Notes: a model not told the origin generated them from the sequence alone. Counted from the first letter of the stretch, positions 47,622-57,307 are shown. The stretch is 64,000 nucleotides of DNA from Qipengyuania sp. YIM B01966 (GCF_016461955.1 NZ_JADMNM010000002.1:1-64000); one strand, 5' to 3'. Translations and numbers: made by a program.

Positions 47622-48617
47622 ATGGAATTTCTGATGGTCGACTGGCTGGGAACGCCGGTCTGGTTCTGGCTGGCCTTCGCCGGGCTGGTCTTTGGTCTCA
47701 CCGCATTCGACCTTGGTATCCTGCACAAGGAAGACCGCGAGATGGGCGTGGCCGAAAGCCTCAAGCTGTCGGCCTTCTACATCGCCGTGGCGCTCGCTTT
47801 CGGGGCATGGATCTGGGTCGAGCGCGGGGCCGATCTGGGCATGAAATATTATACCGGCTTCTTCATCGAGAAGGCGCTGTCGATCGACAATGTGTTTGTT
47901 ATCTCCCTGATCTTCACCTTCTTTGCCATCCCGCCGAAATACCAATACCGCGCGCTCTTGTGGGGCATCCTGGCGGTGATCGTGCTGCGCGGGATCATGA
48001 TCGCGCTGGGCGCGGCGCTGGTGCAGGAATTTTACTGGACGCTGTATCTGTTCGCTGCCTTCCTGATTGCCACCGGCATCAAGATGCTGATGAGCGGCGA
48101 CCATGCGCCCGATCTCGCCTCGAACAAGGTAGTGCAGTGGATATCGCGGCGGATGCGGGTAACGCCCGAGCTCCACGCGCAGCATTTCTTCGTCCGCGTA
48201 CCGAGCGAGAAGACCGGCAAGATGGTGCTGGCGGCCACCCCGCTGTTCCTGGCGTTGGTCGTCATCAACCTGGCCGACCTGGTGTTCGCGATCGATTCGG
48301 TGCCGGCGATCTTCGCGATCACGACGGACACCTTCATCGTCTATACCTCGAACATCATGGCGATCCTCGGCCTGCGCGCGCTCTATTTCGCGCTCGCGGC
48401 GATGGTGCACAGGTTCGAATATCTGAAATATGCGCTGGCGCTGGTGTTGATCTTCATCGGCTCGAAAATCTTTATCGGCGACTTCCTGATGCCCGGCGGC
48501 AAGGTGCCGCCGCTATTCAGCCTCGGCGTGACCTTCGCGCTGATCACGGGCGGTATTCTGGTGTCGCTGTGGAAGACGCGCGGGCAGGGGGAGGTGCCAC
48601 ATCCACCGCCCGGCTAG
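47622..48617 (+). CDS. TerC/Alx-family membrane protein
   Basis: The 331-residue integral membrane protein has eight or nine segments and two TerC motifs: EKALSIDNVFVISLIF, and the repeated VFAIDSVPAIFAIT with its acidic residue in the membrane. Alx/TerC relatives affect manganese export and redox or metallation homeostasis. Its start follows GGGAG by 9 nt. A structured leader precedes it. It is convergent with parE (6 bp). Confidence 0.93.
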   Translation: MEFLMVDWLGTPVWFWLAFAGLVFGLTAFDLGILHKEDREMGVAESLKLSAFYIAVALAFGAWIWVERGADLGMKYYTGFFIEKALSIDNVFVISLIFTFFAIPPKYQYRALLWGILAVIVLRGIMIALGAALVQEFYWTLYLFAAFLIATGIKMLMSGDHAPDLASNKVVQWISRRMRVTPELHAQHFFVRVPSEKTGKMVLAATPLFLALVVINLADLVFAIDSVPAIFAITTDTFIVYTSNIMAILGLRALYFALAAMVHRFEYLKYALALVLIFIGSKIFIGDFLMPGGKVPPLFSLGVTFALITGGILVSLWKTRGQGEVPHPPPG

Positions 48618-48623
48618 CGGCGT

Positions 48624-50603
48624 TCAGGCGTCGATCAGTTCCGGGTCGAGCTCGCCGGCGCGGTTCTGGATGAAGTTGAACCGGTGTTCGGGGTTGCGGC
48701 CCATCAGCTGGTCAACCAGTTCGCCCACCGCCGCGCGCTGTTCGTATTCCGGCGGCAGGGTGATCCGCAGCAGGCTGCGGGTTGCCGGGTCCATGGTCGT
48801 TTCGCGCAATTGGCCTGGGTTCATTTCGCCCAACCCCTTGAAGCGGCCAACCTCGACCTTTTTGCCCCTAAATCGGGTCGCCTCCAGCTCGGTACGGTGC
48901 GCGTCGTCGCGGGCATAGGCGCTCTCCTTGCCCGCCGTCAGCCTGTAAAGCGGCGGCTGGGCGAGGAACAGATGGCCGCGCCGGACGATCTCGGGCATTT
49001 CCTGGAAGAAGAACGTCATCAGCAGCGTCGCGATATGCGCCCCGTCGACATCGGCATCGGTCATGATGATGATCCGGTCATACCGCAGATTGTCGGCGTT
49101 GCAGTCCTTGCGGAAGCCGCAGCCCAGCGCGAGGCCGAGATCGGCGATCTCCTGATTGGCGCGGATCTTGTCGGCGGTGGCGCTGGCGACATTGAGGATC
49201 TTGCCGCGGATTGGCAGGATTGCCTGGGTCTTGCGGTCGCGGGCCTGCTTGGCGCTGCCGCCGGCGCTGTCGCCTTCGACGATGAACAGCTCGGTCTCGC
49301 CCTTGCCTTCGCCCGAACAGTCGGTGAGCTTGCCCGGCAGACGAACCTTTTTGGAATTGGTCGCGGTCTTGCGCTTGACCTCGCGCTCGGCCTTGCGGCG
49401 CATCCGCTCGTCCATCCGCTCCATCACCGCGCCCAGCAGCGCGCGCCCGCGCTCCATATTGTCGGTCAGGAAATGGTCGAAATGGTCGCGCATGGCGTTC
49501 TCGACCAGCCGCGCGGCCTCGGGGCTGGTAAGCCGGTCCTTGGTCTGGCTCTGGAATTGCGGATCGCGGATGAACACCGACAGCATGATCTCGGCGCCGA
49601 CCATCACATCGTCGGCCGAAATGTCCCTGGCCTTCTTTTGGCCGATCAACTCGCCAAAGGCGCGCAGCCCCTTGGTCAGCGCGGCGCGCAGGCCCTGCTC
49701 GTGGGTGCCGCCATCGGGGGTCGGCACGGTGTTGCAATACCAGCTGGTCGCGCCGTCCGACCAGAGCGGCCAGGCGATCGCCCATTCGACGCGGCCCTGA
49801 TCGTCAGGAAAGTCCTGCCGCCCGGTGAAGGGCTGCGCGGTGACGCATTCGCGCTCGCCGACCTGCTCGGCAAGGTGATCGGCGAGGCCGCCGGGGAACT
49901 TGAACACTGCTTCGACCGGCACATCGTCGCCAGCGAGCGCGGGGGCGCATTTCCAGCGGATTTCCACGCCCGCGAACAGATAGGCCTTCGACCGGGCGAG
50001 GCGGAACAGGCGTTTAGGGCTGAACTGCCGGTCGCCGAAAATCTCGGTGTCGGGTACGAAGCTGACCGTGGTGCCGCGCCGGTTGGGCGTGGGGCCAATC
50101 GATTGCAGCGGCCCTCGCGCTACGCCGCGAGCAAATTCCTGCGCATAAAGCTGGCGGTCGCGCGCCACCTCCACCCGCGTCAGGCTCGACAGCGCATTCA
50201 CCACGCTCACGCCGACGCCGTGGAGGCCGCCGCTGGTGGCATAGGCCTTGCCCGAAAACTTGCCGCCCGAGTGCAACGTCGAGAGGATCACCTCGAGCGT
50301 CGATTTGCCGGGAAACTTGGGATGCTCTGCCACCGGGATGCCGCGGCCATTATCGGCGATGGTCAGCCGGTTGCCGGTATCGAGCTGCATCTCGATCCGC
50401 GTGGCATGGCCTGCGACCGCTTCGTCCATCGCATTGTCGAGCACCTCGGCGGCGAGGTGGTGCAGCGCGCGGTCATCCGTGCCGCCAATATACATCCCCG
50501 GCCGGCGGCGGACCGGCTCCAGCCCTTCGAGCACCTCGATCGACGAGGCATCGTAATCGCCCGAGCTGGCGGGCGTGTTGGCGAACAGATCGTCGTCAGG
50601 CAT
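48624..50603 (-). CDS. parE: topoisomerase IV subunit B
   Basis: ParE is the ATPase half of topoisomerase IV, which decatenates daughter chromosomes. The 659-residue frame has the GHKL ATPase (EVLDNAMDEA, IADNGRGIPV, GGLHGVGVSVVNALSS), the TOPRIM domain (FIVEGDSAGGSAKQARDRKT, IMTDADVDGAHIATLLMTFF) and the C-terminal GRFKGLGEMNPGQLRETTMD. The length and the lack of the GyrB insertion favour ParE. The ATG at 50603 precedes MPDDDLFAN. Confidence 0.94.
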   Translation of the reverse strand: MPDDDLFANTPASSGDYDASSIEVLEGLEPVRRRPGMYIGGTDDRALHHLAAEVLDNAMDEAVAGHATRIEMQLDTGNRLTIADNGRGIPVAEHPKFPGKSTLEVILSTLHSGGKFSGKAYATSGGLHGVGVSVVNALSSLTRVEVARDRQLYAQEFARGVARGPLQSIGPTPNRRGTTVSFVPDTEIFGDRQFSPKRLFRLARSKAYLFAGVEIRWKCAPALAGDDVPVEAVFKFPGGLADHLAEQVGERECVTAQPFTGRQDFPDDQGRVEWAIAWPLWSDGATSWYCNTVPTPDGGTHEQGLRAALTKGLRAFGELIGQKKARDISADDVMVGAEIMLSVFIRDPQFQSQTKDRLTSPEAARLVENAMRDHFDHFLTDNMERGRALLGAVMERMDERMRRKAEREVKRKTATNSKKVRLPGKLTDCSGEGKGETELFIVEGDSAGGSAKQARDRKTQAILPIRGKILNVASATADKIRANQEIADLGLALGCGFRKDCNADNLRYDRIIIMTDADVDGAHIATLLMTFFFQEMPEIVRRGHLFLAQPPLYRLTAGKESAYARDDAHRTELEATRFRGKKVEVGRFKGLGEMNPGQLRETTMDPATRSLLRITLPPEYEQRAAVGELVDQLMGRNPEHRFNFIQNRAGELDPELIDA

Positions 50604-50670
50604 GGCGCGCGCTATACGGCGGTGGCTCACCACGCATCAAGCAGCGCGCCGCAAGTTATCGGCAGAAGGC

Positions 50671-51840
50671 TCAGAATCGCTGCGGGGCGGGATCGATGAT
50701 CGTCACCGTGCCGGTGCGGACTTCGCGCACTTCCATCGTGCGTTCGATCACCCCGTCGCGGCCAAAGCGGAACGGGCCGTCGAGCCCGAGGAAGCCCTCG
50801 TCGCCGCGGAGCGCCGCGAGCGGGAAGGGGCGGCCCGGGCGCCAGTCCTGCGCCAGTCGCAGCACCAGCAGCACCGCATCATAGCCGATGGTCGACACCC
50901 GATAGGGCGCAGCGCCGTGGCGCGTGCGGTAGGTATCCGAAAAGCGGCGATAGCGCGCATCCGACATGGCGGAGAACCACGCCCCGCGCAGCGCCGCCGC
51001 GCGCGGAACATCGGCTGCGCCGCTCCACAATTCGGTGCCGAGAATGCGCGGGCTGGCGGCAGTCGCGGGCTTGATCGCCGCCGCCGCCTGCGCCGCAATG
51101 CGCGAGCTTTCGGGGATCAGCACCGCCTCGAACCCACCGGCGCGACGCAGCCGCGCGGTGGCCGCCGCGACTTCAGTAGTGCCCGGCGCATAGCGTTCGA
51201 CTGCCACCAGCGTCCCCCCGCTGTCACGCACCGCCGCGCCAAAGGCCGCCTCTGCACGCTGGCCGTAATCGCTCTGCGGGATCAGCGCGGCGAAGCGGGT
51301 GACGCCCTGCGCGCGCGCATGGCCGACGGTGCGGCGGATCGATTGTTCGGGCATCTGCCCCATCACGAACACATCGCCGCGCGCGGCAGTCATGTCGTTG
51401 GTGAAGGCAATCACCGGCACCCCGGCAGGGCGCGCGGCGGCCGACACCGAGGGAACGTCGCCCGCGTTGAGCGGTCCCAGGATCACCGTGTTCCCATCGG
51501 CAATCGCCCGCGCGGCCGCGCTGCCGGGATCGGTTCCGGTATCGTAGGTGGTGATGCGAATATTGTCGGCGCTGGTATCGAGCACCGCCATATTGGCCGC
51601 GTTGGCGATCGACTGGCCGACCGCCGCCGAATTGCCCGTCAGCGGCACGAGCAAGGCGATCCGGTGGCGGGTGCCATCCTGCGGCAGGGTGCTGCCGGGG
51701 GCGGGCACGGTGGTCGTCGGCGGCGGCGGGGCGGGGCGGACAGGTTCGACCCGGCCGCTGCTGGGGATCACCTGACAGCCAGCCAGCAAGGCCGATACCC
51801 CCAGCGCGGCGAACTGCCGCCGGTTCCACATCCGTGTCAT
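50671..51840 (-). CDS. LpoA-like penicillin-binding protein activator (LppC family)
   Basis: The 389-residue lipoprotein has lipobox LLAGC (Cys about 22), a Pro-rich linker (PVRPAPPPPTTTVPAPG), and a type 1 periplasmic binding-like domain (RIALLVPLTGNSAAVGQSIA, ILGPLNAGDVPSVSAAARPA). LpoA in Enterobacteria activates PBP1A; in alphaproteobacteria the role is inferred. It is divergent from rsmI, the arrangement found for lpoA (yraM) in E. coli. The start is ATG at 51840; another ATG is immediately upstream. Confidence 0.9.
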   Translation of the reverse strand: MTRMWNRRQFAALGVSALLAGCQVIPSSGRVEPVRPAPPPPTTTVPAPGSTLPQDGTRHRIALLVPLTGNSAAVGQSIANAANMAVLDTSADNIRITTYDTGTDPGSAAARAIADGNTVILGPLNAGDVPSVSAAARPAGVPVIAFTNDMTAARGDVFVMGQMPEQSIRRTVGHARAQGVTRFAALIPQSDYGQRAEAAFGAAVRDSGGTLVAVERYAPGTTEVAAATARLRRAGGFEAVLIPESSRIAAQAAAAIKPATAASPRILGTELWSGAADVPRAAALRGAWFSAMSDARYRRFSDTYRTRHGAAPYRVSTIGYDAVLLVLRLAQDWRPGRPFPLAALRGDEGFLGLDGPFRFGRDGVIERTMEVREVRTGTVTIIDPAPQRF

Positions 51841-51882
51841 CATGACTTGCCGCACCCTCATCCTGTCGCCAAAGCTGCGCCG

Positions 51883-52734
51883 GTGAGCCTCAGCCCGCCT
51901 CCTCCAGCCTTGATGCCGGGTCTGTATATTGTGGCCACGCCGATTGGCAATCTCGGCGACATCACCCGCCGCGCGGTCGAAACGCTCGCCGCCTGTGATG
52001 CGGTGGCGTGCGAGGATACGCGCGTGGCAGGCAAGCTGTTGAATCATCTGGGCCTGTCGAAGCCGCTGTGGCGTCATGACGACCATGCCTCGGACGCCGA
52101 CCGCGCCCGCGTTATCGAGGCGGCGCGGAGTCAGGCGGTGGTGCTGGTCAGCGATGCCGGCACGCCGCTGATTTCCGACCCCGGTTACCGCCTGGTCCGC
52201 GCCGCGCGCGAGGCGGGGATTGCCATCACCAGCCTGCCCGGCCCGTCGGCGGCCATCACCGCGCTGACGCTGGCCGGCCTGCCGACCGACCGGTTCTTGT
52301 TTGCCGGCTTTCTCCCCCCCAAGGACAAGGGCCGCAAGGATGCGCTTCAGGCCCTCGCGCATGTCCCGGCAAGCTTGGTGCTGTACGAAGCCGCCCCGCG
52401 CCTGACGCGCACGCTGGCGGCGATTGGCGAGATATTGCCGGGCCGCGAGGTCGCGGTGGCGCGCGAGCTGACCAAGCTGCACGAGGAATGCCGCACCGGC
52501 AGTGCCGAGGCGCTCGCCGCGCATTACGCAGCCCACCCGCCGCGCGGCGAAATCGTGCTGGTCATCGCCCCGCCGCCCGACCGCCCGGCCGAGGCGCCCG
52601 AGGATGCCGACGCGCTGTTGCTGGCGGCGCTCGAAACATTGAAACCCTCGCAGGCTGCGGCCGAGGTGGCGCGGGCGACCGGGCTTGATCGCAAGGCGCT
52701 CTATGCCCGCGCGCTCGCACTGCGCCGCCCATGA
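51883..52734 (+). CDS. rsmI: 16S rRNA 2'-O-methyltransferase RsmI
   Basis: RsmI methylates the ribose of C1402 in 16S rRNA. The 283-residue frame has GLYIVATPIGNLGDITRRAV, CEDTRVAGKLLNHL, VVLVSDAGTPLISDPGYRLV and LPGPSAAITAL, all typical of the SAM-binding tetrapyrrole-methylase-like fold. The GTG start at 51883 gives a normal N-terminal leader; ATG at 51913 would begin right at the first motif. It overlaps yraN by 4 nt. Confidence 0.94.
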   Translation: MSLSPPPPALMPGLYIVATPIGNLGDITRRAVETLAACDAVACEDTRVAGKLLNHLGLSKPLWRHDDHASDADRARVIEAARSQAVVLVSDAGTPLISDPGYRLVRAAREAGIAITSLPGPSAAITALTLAGLPTDRFLFAGFLPPKDKGRKDALQALAHVPASLVLYEAAPRLTRTLAAIGEILPGREVAVARELTKLHEECRTGSAEALAAHYAAHPPRGEIVLVIAPPPDRPAEAPEDADALLLAALETLKPSQAAAEVARATGLDRKALYARALALRRP

Positions 52735-53093
52735 GAGCGCCCGCCACCCGCCGCCGCGCCGAACGCACCGGCCGCGTCGCCGAGGAAGAGGCCGCCCGCT
52801 GGCTCGAGCGGCAGGGCTGGTCCATCCTCGCCCGCCGCCGGCGCACGCCGCTGGGCGAGATCGACCTGATTGCGCGCCGCGGCCCGCTGGTCGCTTTCGT
52901 CGAGGTCAAATACCGCGCCAGCGCCGCCGGGCTTGCCGAAGCGATCGACGAATACCGCCTGCGCCGCGTGGCCGCTGCGGCCGAAGCGGTCGCGCACGAC
53001 TATTTGCGCCCCGGCGACGATATGCGGGTCGACGTGATATTGCTGGCGCCCGATACCGCGCCGACGCATATCGTCAACGCCTGGCAACCCTAG
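52731..53093 (+). CDS. yraN: YraN/UPF0102 family endonuclease-like protein
   Basis: The 120-residue protein is a typical YraN: basic N-terminus, EEEAARWLERQGWSILARRR, the nuclease-like GEIDLIARRGPLVAFVEVKY (E, D, ExK core) and a C-terminal DVILLAP. Family members resemble Holliday-junction-resolvase folds, but activity is unproven. It lies between rsmI and gshB in one run of genes. Confidence 0.93.
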   Translation: MRAPATRRRAERTGRVAEEEAARWLERQGWSILARRRRTPLGEIDLIARRGPLVAFVEVKYRASAAGLAEAIDEYRLRRVAAAAEAVAHDYLRPGDDMRVDVILLAPDTAPTHIVNAWQP

Positions 53094-53104
53094 GAGCACG
53101 CGCC

Positions 53105-54082
53105 TTGAGCCTCACCGTCGCCGTCCAGATGGACCCGCTGGAAGATATCGCGATTAGCGGCGATTCGAGCTTTGCGCTAATGCTGGCGGCACAGGCGCGC
53201 GGGCATCGCCTGTTCGAATATCAGGTCGGCTCGCTCGCCTGGCAGGGTGGGGGCGATGTGCCCGAACGGCTGACCGCCTGGGCCCGCCCGGTGACGGTAC
53301 AGCGCGAGGCGGGGCGGCATTTCACCGCCGGCGATTATCGCCTGCTCGATCTGGCGGCCGATGCCGATGTCGTGCTGATGCGACAGGATCCGCCGTTTGA
53401 CCTGGCCTATATCAGCGCCGCCTTCCTGCTCGACCGGCTGAAGGGCCGCACGCTGGTGGTCAACGATCCGCGAGAGGTGGTCAACGCGCCCGAAAAGATG
53501 CTGGTGCTCGATTATGCGCGGTTCATGCCGCCGACGCTGATCGCCCGGCGCCTGGACGACATCCGCGCCTTCCACGCGCAGCATGGCGCGATCGTGGTGA
53601 AGCCTCTCCACGGCAATGGCGGCAAGGCTATTTTCAAGGTCGAGGCGGACGGGGCCAATCTGTCGGCCCTGTCCGAAATGTTCGACAATGCCTGGCCCGA
53701 ACCGCACATGGTCCAGGCCTTTCTTCCCGAGGTGGCGGCGGGCGACAAGCGCATCGTGCTGATCGACGGCGAGGTCGCTGGCGCCATCAATCGCAAGCCG
53801 GGCGCGGGCGAATTCCGCTCGAACCTCGCCCGCGGCGGTTCGGCGGAAGCCGCCACGCTGACGCCGCGCGAGGAGGAAATCTGCGCAGCACTAGGCCCCG
53901 ATCTCAAGCGGCGCGGGCTGGTGTTTGTCGGGATCGACGTGATCGGCGGCGAATATCTCACCGAAATCAACGTCACCTCGCCCACCGGGATCGTCGCCAT
54001 CGATGCCTTCTACGGAACCGACACCGCTGCCCGCATCTGGGATGCGATCGAGCGGCGCCACGCCGCGATGGCCGGCGGCTGA
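53105..54082 (+). CDS. gshB: glutathione synthetase
   Basis: GshB joins glycine to gamma-glutamylcysteine. The 325-residue ATP-grasp enzyme has VQMDPLEDIAISGDSSFALM at the N-terminus, matching the enterobacterial N-terminal pattern, VKPLHGNGGKAIFKVE as the flexible ATP loop, and FVGIDVIGGEYLTEINVTSP near the end. The start is TTG at 53105 with GGAG 8 nt upstream; the first ATG (53129) would cut away part of the first strand. It follows yraN by 11 bp. Confidence 0.94.
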   Translation: MSLTVAVQMDPLEDIAISGDSSFALMLAAQARGHRLFEYQVGSLAWQGGGDVPERLTAWARPVTVQREAGRHFTAGDYRLLDLAADADVVLMRQDPPFDLAYISAAFLLDRLKGRTLVVNDPREVVNAPEKMLVLDYARFMPPTLIARRLDDIRAFHAQHGAIVVKPLHGNGGKAIFKVEADGANLSALSEMFDNAWPEPHMVQAFLPEVAAGDKRIVLIDGEVAGAINRKPGAGEFRSNLARGGSAEAATLTPREEEICAALGPDLKRRGLVFVGIDVIGGEYLTEINVTSPTGIVAIDAFYGTDTAARIWDAIERRHAAMAGG

Positions 54083-54100
54083 CCCTTTCAGGACTGATCC

Positions 54101-54712
54101 ATGAATTCCTTCGTGATCGATGCCATCGCGCGCGGCGGCTATCTCGGCATTTTCGTGCTGATGGCGCTGGAGAATATCTTTCCGCCGCTGCCGTCCGAGG
54201 TGATCATGGGCATGGGCGGCCATCTCGTCGAACAGGGGCAGATGGCGTTCTGGCCGCTGCTGATCGTCGGCACGATCGGCACCACGGCGGGCAATTATTT
54301 CTGGTACTGGATCGGCGCCAAATGGGGCTATCGCTGGCTCGAACCCTTCGTCAATCGCTGGGGCCGCTGGCTGACGGTCGATATGGACGAGGTGGACCGC
54401 GCAAGCCGGCTGTTCCGCCGCTATGGCGAGGTGATCGTGTTCTTTTTCCGCTTCTTCCCGTTGATGCGGACGATGATCTCGCTGCCCGCGGGGCTGGCGC
54501 AGATGAACGTCTGGCGGTTCCTGCTGTTCACCTTTGCCGGATCGGCCATCTGGAATGCGGCGCTGATCCTGGCCGGCAAATGGGCCTCGGGCTCGCTGGA
54601 GAATTTCGAGCAATATGCAGGCTATGCCGTGCTGGCTATGCTGGGCGTGGCGTTCGTGGCCTATATCTACCGCGTCATCACCTGGCGACCCAAGGATTGC
54701 ACCGGCGAGTAG
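54101..54712 (+). CDS. DedA-family membrane protein
   Basis: The 203-residue protein has four or five membrane segments with the DedA landmarks LENIFPPLPSEVIMGMGGHL, GTTAGNYFWYWIG and FFRFFPLMRTMISLPAGLAQ. DedA relatives act as lipid scramblases or flippases, some recycling undecaprenyl phosphate; the substrate here is unknown. It follows gshB by 18 bp on the same strand and ends 3 bp before the convergent xerC. Confidence 0.93.
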   Translation: MNSFVIDAIARGGYLGIFVLMALENIFPPLPSEVIMGMGGHLVEQGQMAFWPLLIVGTIGTTAGNYFWYWIGAKWGYRWLEPFVNRWGRWLTVDMDEVDRASRLFRRYGEVIVFFFRFFPLMRTMISLPAGLAQMNVWRFLLFTFAGSAIWNAALILAGKWASGSLENFEQYAGYAVLAMLGVAFVAYIYRVITWRPKDCTGE

Positions 54713-54715
54713 GCG

Positions 54716-55615
54716 TCACTCCCGCTCGCGCGGATGCGCGCTGCGATAGGTGGCGAGGAGCATCGCGCTATCGACCTTGGTATAGATCTGCGTGCTGGCA
54801 AGGCTCGCATGGCCGAGCAATTCCTGCAGGCTGCGCAGATCGGCCCCTTCGGACAGCAGGTGCGAGGCAAAGGAATGGCGCAGCGCGTGCGGGGTGGCGC
54901 TAGCCGGCAGGCCCAGCAGCGCGCGCGCACGGGCGACCGCCTGCTGGACCATCCCTTGCGATAAAGGCCCGCCGCGCGCCCCGCGAAACAGCGCCTCGTC
55001 AGCGGGGATGGGGTAGGGGCAGCGCGCGACATAATCGGCGATGCTTTCGCGCACGATCGGCAGGATCGGCGCCACACGCTGCTTGCCGCCCTTGCCGGTG
55101 ACCAGCAAGGTTTCGCCGGGCGCACGGTCGGCGCCTGTCAGGCTCAGCGCCTCGGCAATCCGCAGCCCCGCGCCATACATCAGCAGCAGCACCGCCCGGT
55201 CGCGCGCGCCGATCCAGCCCGCTTCGGGTTCATCCGCCACCAGCGCGGTCAATTGTTCGATATCGTCGGCCGTGACGGGGCGGGGCAGGCCCTTCTTGAT
55301 GCGCGGGCCGCGCAGCCGGGGGAGGGCCGCGTCGGGCGTGCCGGCCTGCTGACCGGCAAAGCGCAGCAGCGCCTTCAAGGCCGACAATTCGCGCGCGGTG
55401 CTGACATTGCTCAACCCCTCGGCGCGGCGCGCGGCCAGATGGGCCCTCAGCGCCTTTGCATCGAGCGCGGCGAGGGTCGGCCAATCGCTGATATCGTGCG
55501 CGCGCAGCAGCCGCGCCGCCGCCGCGCCATAGGCCCGCACCGTATGCGGCGAGCGGCGCAGGCCTTGCGCCAGATGGTCGCGCCATTGCTCCAGCATCGC
55601 CGCCTGCCGGCTCAT
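54716..55615 (-). CDS. xerC: XerC tyrosine recombinase
   Basis: XerC, with XerD, resolves chromosome dimers at dif. The 299-residue frame has a SAM-like N-terminal DNA-binding domain (LRRSPHTVRAYGAAAARLL) and the catalytic tetrad: Arg in YGAGLRIAEALSL, HALRHSFASHLL, the second His in LGHASLASTQIYTKVD, and its Tyr. The position in the housekeeping hemW neighbourhood argues against a phage integrase. Its start overlaps the hemW stop (ATGA). Confidence 0.93.
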   Translation of the reverse strand: MSRQAAMLEQWRDHLAQGLRRSPHTVRAYGAAAARLLRAHDISDWPTLAALDAKALRAHLAARRAEGLSNVSTARELSALKALLRFAGQQAGTPDAALPRLRGPRIKKGLPRPVTADDIEQLTALVADEPEAGWIGARDRAVLLLMYGAGLRIAEALSLTGADRAPGETLLVTGKGGKQRVAPILPIVRESIADYVARCPYPIPADEALFRGARGGPLSQGMVQQAVARARALLGLPASATPHALRHSFASHLLSEGADLRSLQELLGHASLASTQIYTKVDSAMLLATYRSAHPRERE

Positions 55616-56757
55616 GCCGCCACCAGCGTGTCGGAAACAAGCTCGCCCAGCAGCGCATCGAGCAGCGGCATCCCTGCCTCGGTGATGCCGATGCGGCTGC
55701 CCTCCTGCCACACCAGCCCGAGCGACTGATGCAGCGCGAGCCTTCGCTGATCGATCATCTCGCCGGTACGCAGTTCGAAGCGGTGGGCGAGGGCGGCAAG
55801 GTCGATCCCCTCGTTCAGGCGCAGGCCCATCAGCAGCGCCTCGCTCGCCAGCGCACTGGGGCCCAACACGTACTGTTCAGCAACGCCGTGGCCATGCTCG
55901 GCAACCGCAGCCAGCCAGTTCTCGGGCTTCTTGTGCCGCCGTGTCGCCACGCCCCCGCGCCGCCCATGCGCGCCCGGCCCGATGCCGAGATAATCCTCAT
56001 ATCGCCAATAGGCGAGATTATGCCGGCTTTCCTGGCCGGGGGCGGCGTGATTGCTTATCTCGTAGGCGGGCCGCCCGGCGGCGGCGGTCATTGACCGCGT
56101 CAGCGCGAACAGATCTGCCGCGGGGTCGTCCGCCAGTGGCGTGAAGGCTCCGCGCCGCACATCGGTGGCAAAGCGCGTCCCCGGCTCGATGGTCAGTTGG
56201 TAGAGTGACAGGTGATCGGTGCCGAATTGCAGTGCCCGGCCCAGTTCGCGCTCCCAATCGGCCTGTGCCTGTCCCGGTCGGGCATAAATGAGGTCGATGC
56301 TGACCCGGTTGAAGCACTTTTGAGCAATCATGAGCGCGGTTTGAGCATCCTTGGCGCTGTGCAAACGCCCCAGAAATCGCAAATCCGCATCGTTGAGCGC
56401 CTGAATGCCGAGCGACACCCGGTTGATACCGACCGCTGCCAGAGCGGCGAATTTGCCCGCCTCGACCGAAGAGGGATTGGCCTCGAGCGTGATTTCGATA
56501 TCGGACGTAAAGCCATATAGACGCTCGGCTTCTTCAAGCAGCGCGCCAACCAGAGCCGGCGGCATCAGCGATGGGGTGCCGCCCCCGAAAAAGATCGACC
56601 GAAGCGGTTCGCCATGTGGCTGCTCGAACGTCAGTTCACGAAAAAACGTGTTTTTCCAGTGCTCTATGTCCACCTCTTGGCGGACATGCGAATTGAAGTC
56701 GCAATAAGGGCACCTGCGAAGACAGAACGGCCAGTGGATATAGAGTGCGCGGGCCAT
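55612..56757 (-). CDS. hemW: HemW, radical SAM haem chaperone
   Basis: HemW binds haem and a [4Fe-4S] cluster and delivers haem to respiratory enzymes; it is not a coproporphyrinogen oxidase. The 381-residue frame has the radical SAM motif C12LRRC16PYC19 and GGGTPSLMPP. The HNxxYW motif that separates HemW from HemN is visible as RHNLAYWRYEDYLGIGPGAH. The ATG at 56757 is used; one five codons upstream is possible. It is head to head with the CAP-domain gene. Confidence 0.94.
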   Translation of the reverse strand: MARALYIHWPFCLRRCPYCDFNSHVRQEVDIEHWKNTFFRELTFEQPHGEPLRSIFFGGGTPSLMPPALVGALLEEAERLYGFTSDIEITLEANPSSVEAGKFAALAAVGINRVSLGIQALNDADLRFLGRLHSAKDAQTALMIAQKCFNRVSIDLIYARPGQAQADWERELGRALQFGTDHLSLYQLTIEPGTRFATDVRRGAFTPLADDPAADLFALTRSMTAAAGRPAYEISNHAAPGQESRHNLAYWRYEDYLGIGPGAHGRRGGVATRRHKKPENWLAAVAEHGHGVAEQYVLGPSALASEALLMGLRLNEGIDLAALAHRFELRTGEMIDQRRLALHQSLGLVWQEGSRIGITEAGMPLLDALLGELVSDTLVAA

Positions 56758-56804
56758 GATGGCTTTCAGCATCGGTTAACCGCTCGAAGTCAAGTCATTC
56801 GGCT

Positions 56805-57305
56805 ATGAACGCAAAACGCGCCGCAATGTTCTGCGCCCTTCTTGCAAGCTTCACGGCTGCGCCTGCGCGCGCTGATCAAGCTGCCGCGCAACTCGTTCTT
56901 TCAGCACATAATTCCGAACGCGCGCGCCATGCGTTGGCGCCCCTGCACTGGAATGATGGCCTCGCTGAGGAAGCCCATCGCCGCGCCGCGCGGCTTGCCC
57001 GGGCGGGTTATCTCGAACATTCCGCCGAAAGCGAATTGGGCGAAAATCTCTGGATGGGCACCGCGGGCGCCTATTCGCTACATGAGATGATGGGCGATTT
57101 CCTGTCCGAACGGGCTCGATTCCGCCCCGGTCGTTTCCCGCACGTTGCGCGTGGCGGCGACTGGTCCAGCGTCGGGCACTATACCCAGCTCATCTGGCCA
57201 GGCACGCGCGAGGTCGGCTGCGCGATCGCGCGCGCGCGCGGCAACGACGTGCTGGTCTGCCTGTATTCGCCGGCGGGCAATATCATCGGTGCCCGGGTGC
57301 CCTGA
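56805..57305 (+). CDS. secreted CAP-domain (SCP/PR-1) protein
   Basis: The 166-residue protein has a signal peptide (to ADQAA, about 24) and one CAP domain: LVLSAHNSERARHALAPLHW, HSAESELGENLWMG, and the signature SSVGHYTQLIWPGTREVGCA. It should be periplasmic or secreted. Roles of bacterial CAP proteins are largely unknown. It is inserted on the opposite strand between hemW and rdgB, with gaps of 47 bp and 2 bp, breaking what is often a continuous rph-rdgB-hemW run in related bacteria. Confidence 0.92.
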   Translation: MNAKRAAMFCALLASFTAAPARADQAAAQLVLSAHNSERARHALAPLHWNDGLAEEAHRRAARLARAGYLEHSAESELGENLWMGTAGAYSLHEMMGDFLSERARFRPGRFPHVARGGDWSSVGHYTQLIWPGTREVGCAIARARGNDVLVCLYSPAGNIIGARVP

Positions 57306-57307
57306 CG

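Noticed and set aside
48684-50699. A 671-codon plus-strand ORF opposite parE
   Set aside because: It mirrors parE exactly, has a low-complexity Arg/Gly/Ala-rich composition and no recognisable domain; high GC removes stops from this antisense frame.
54716-55615. Phage or integron integrase
   Set aside because: Length, motifs and overlap with hemW identify the housekeeping recombinase XerC; no att sites or cargo genes are seen.
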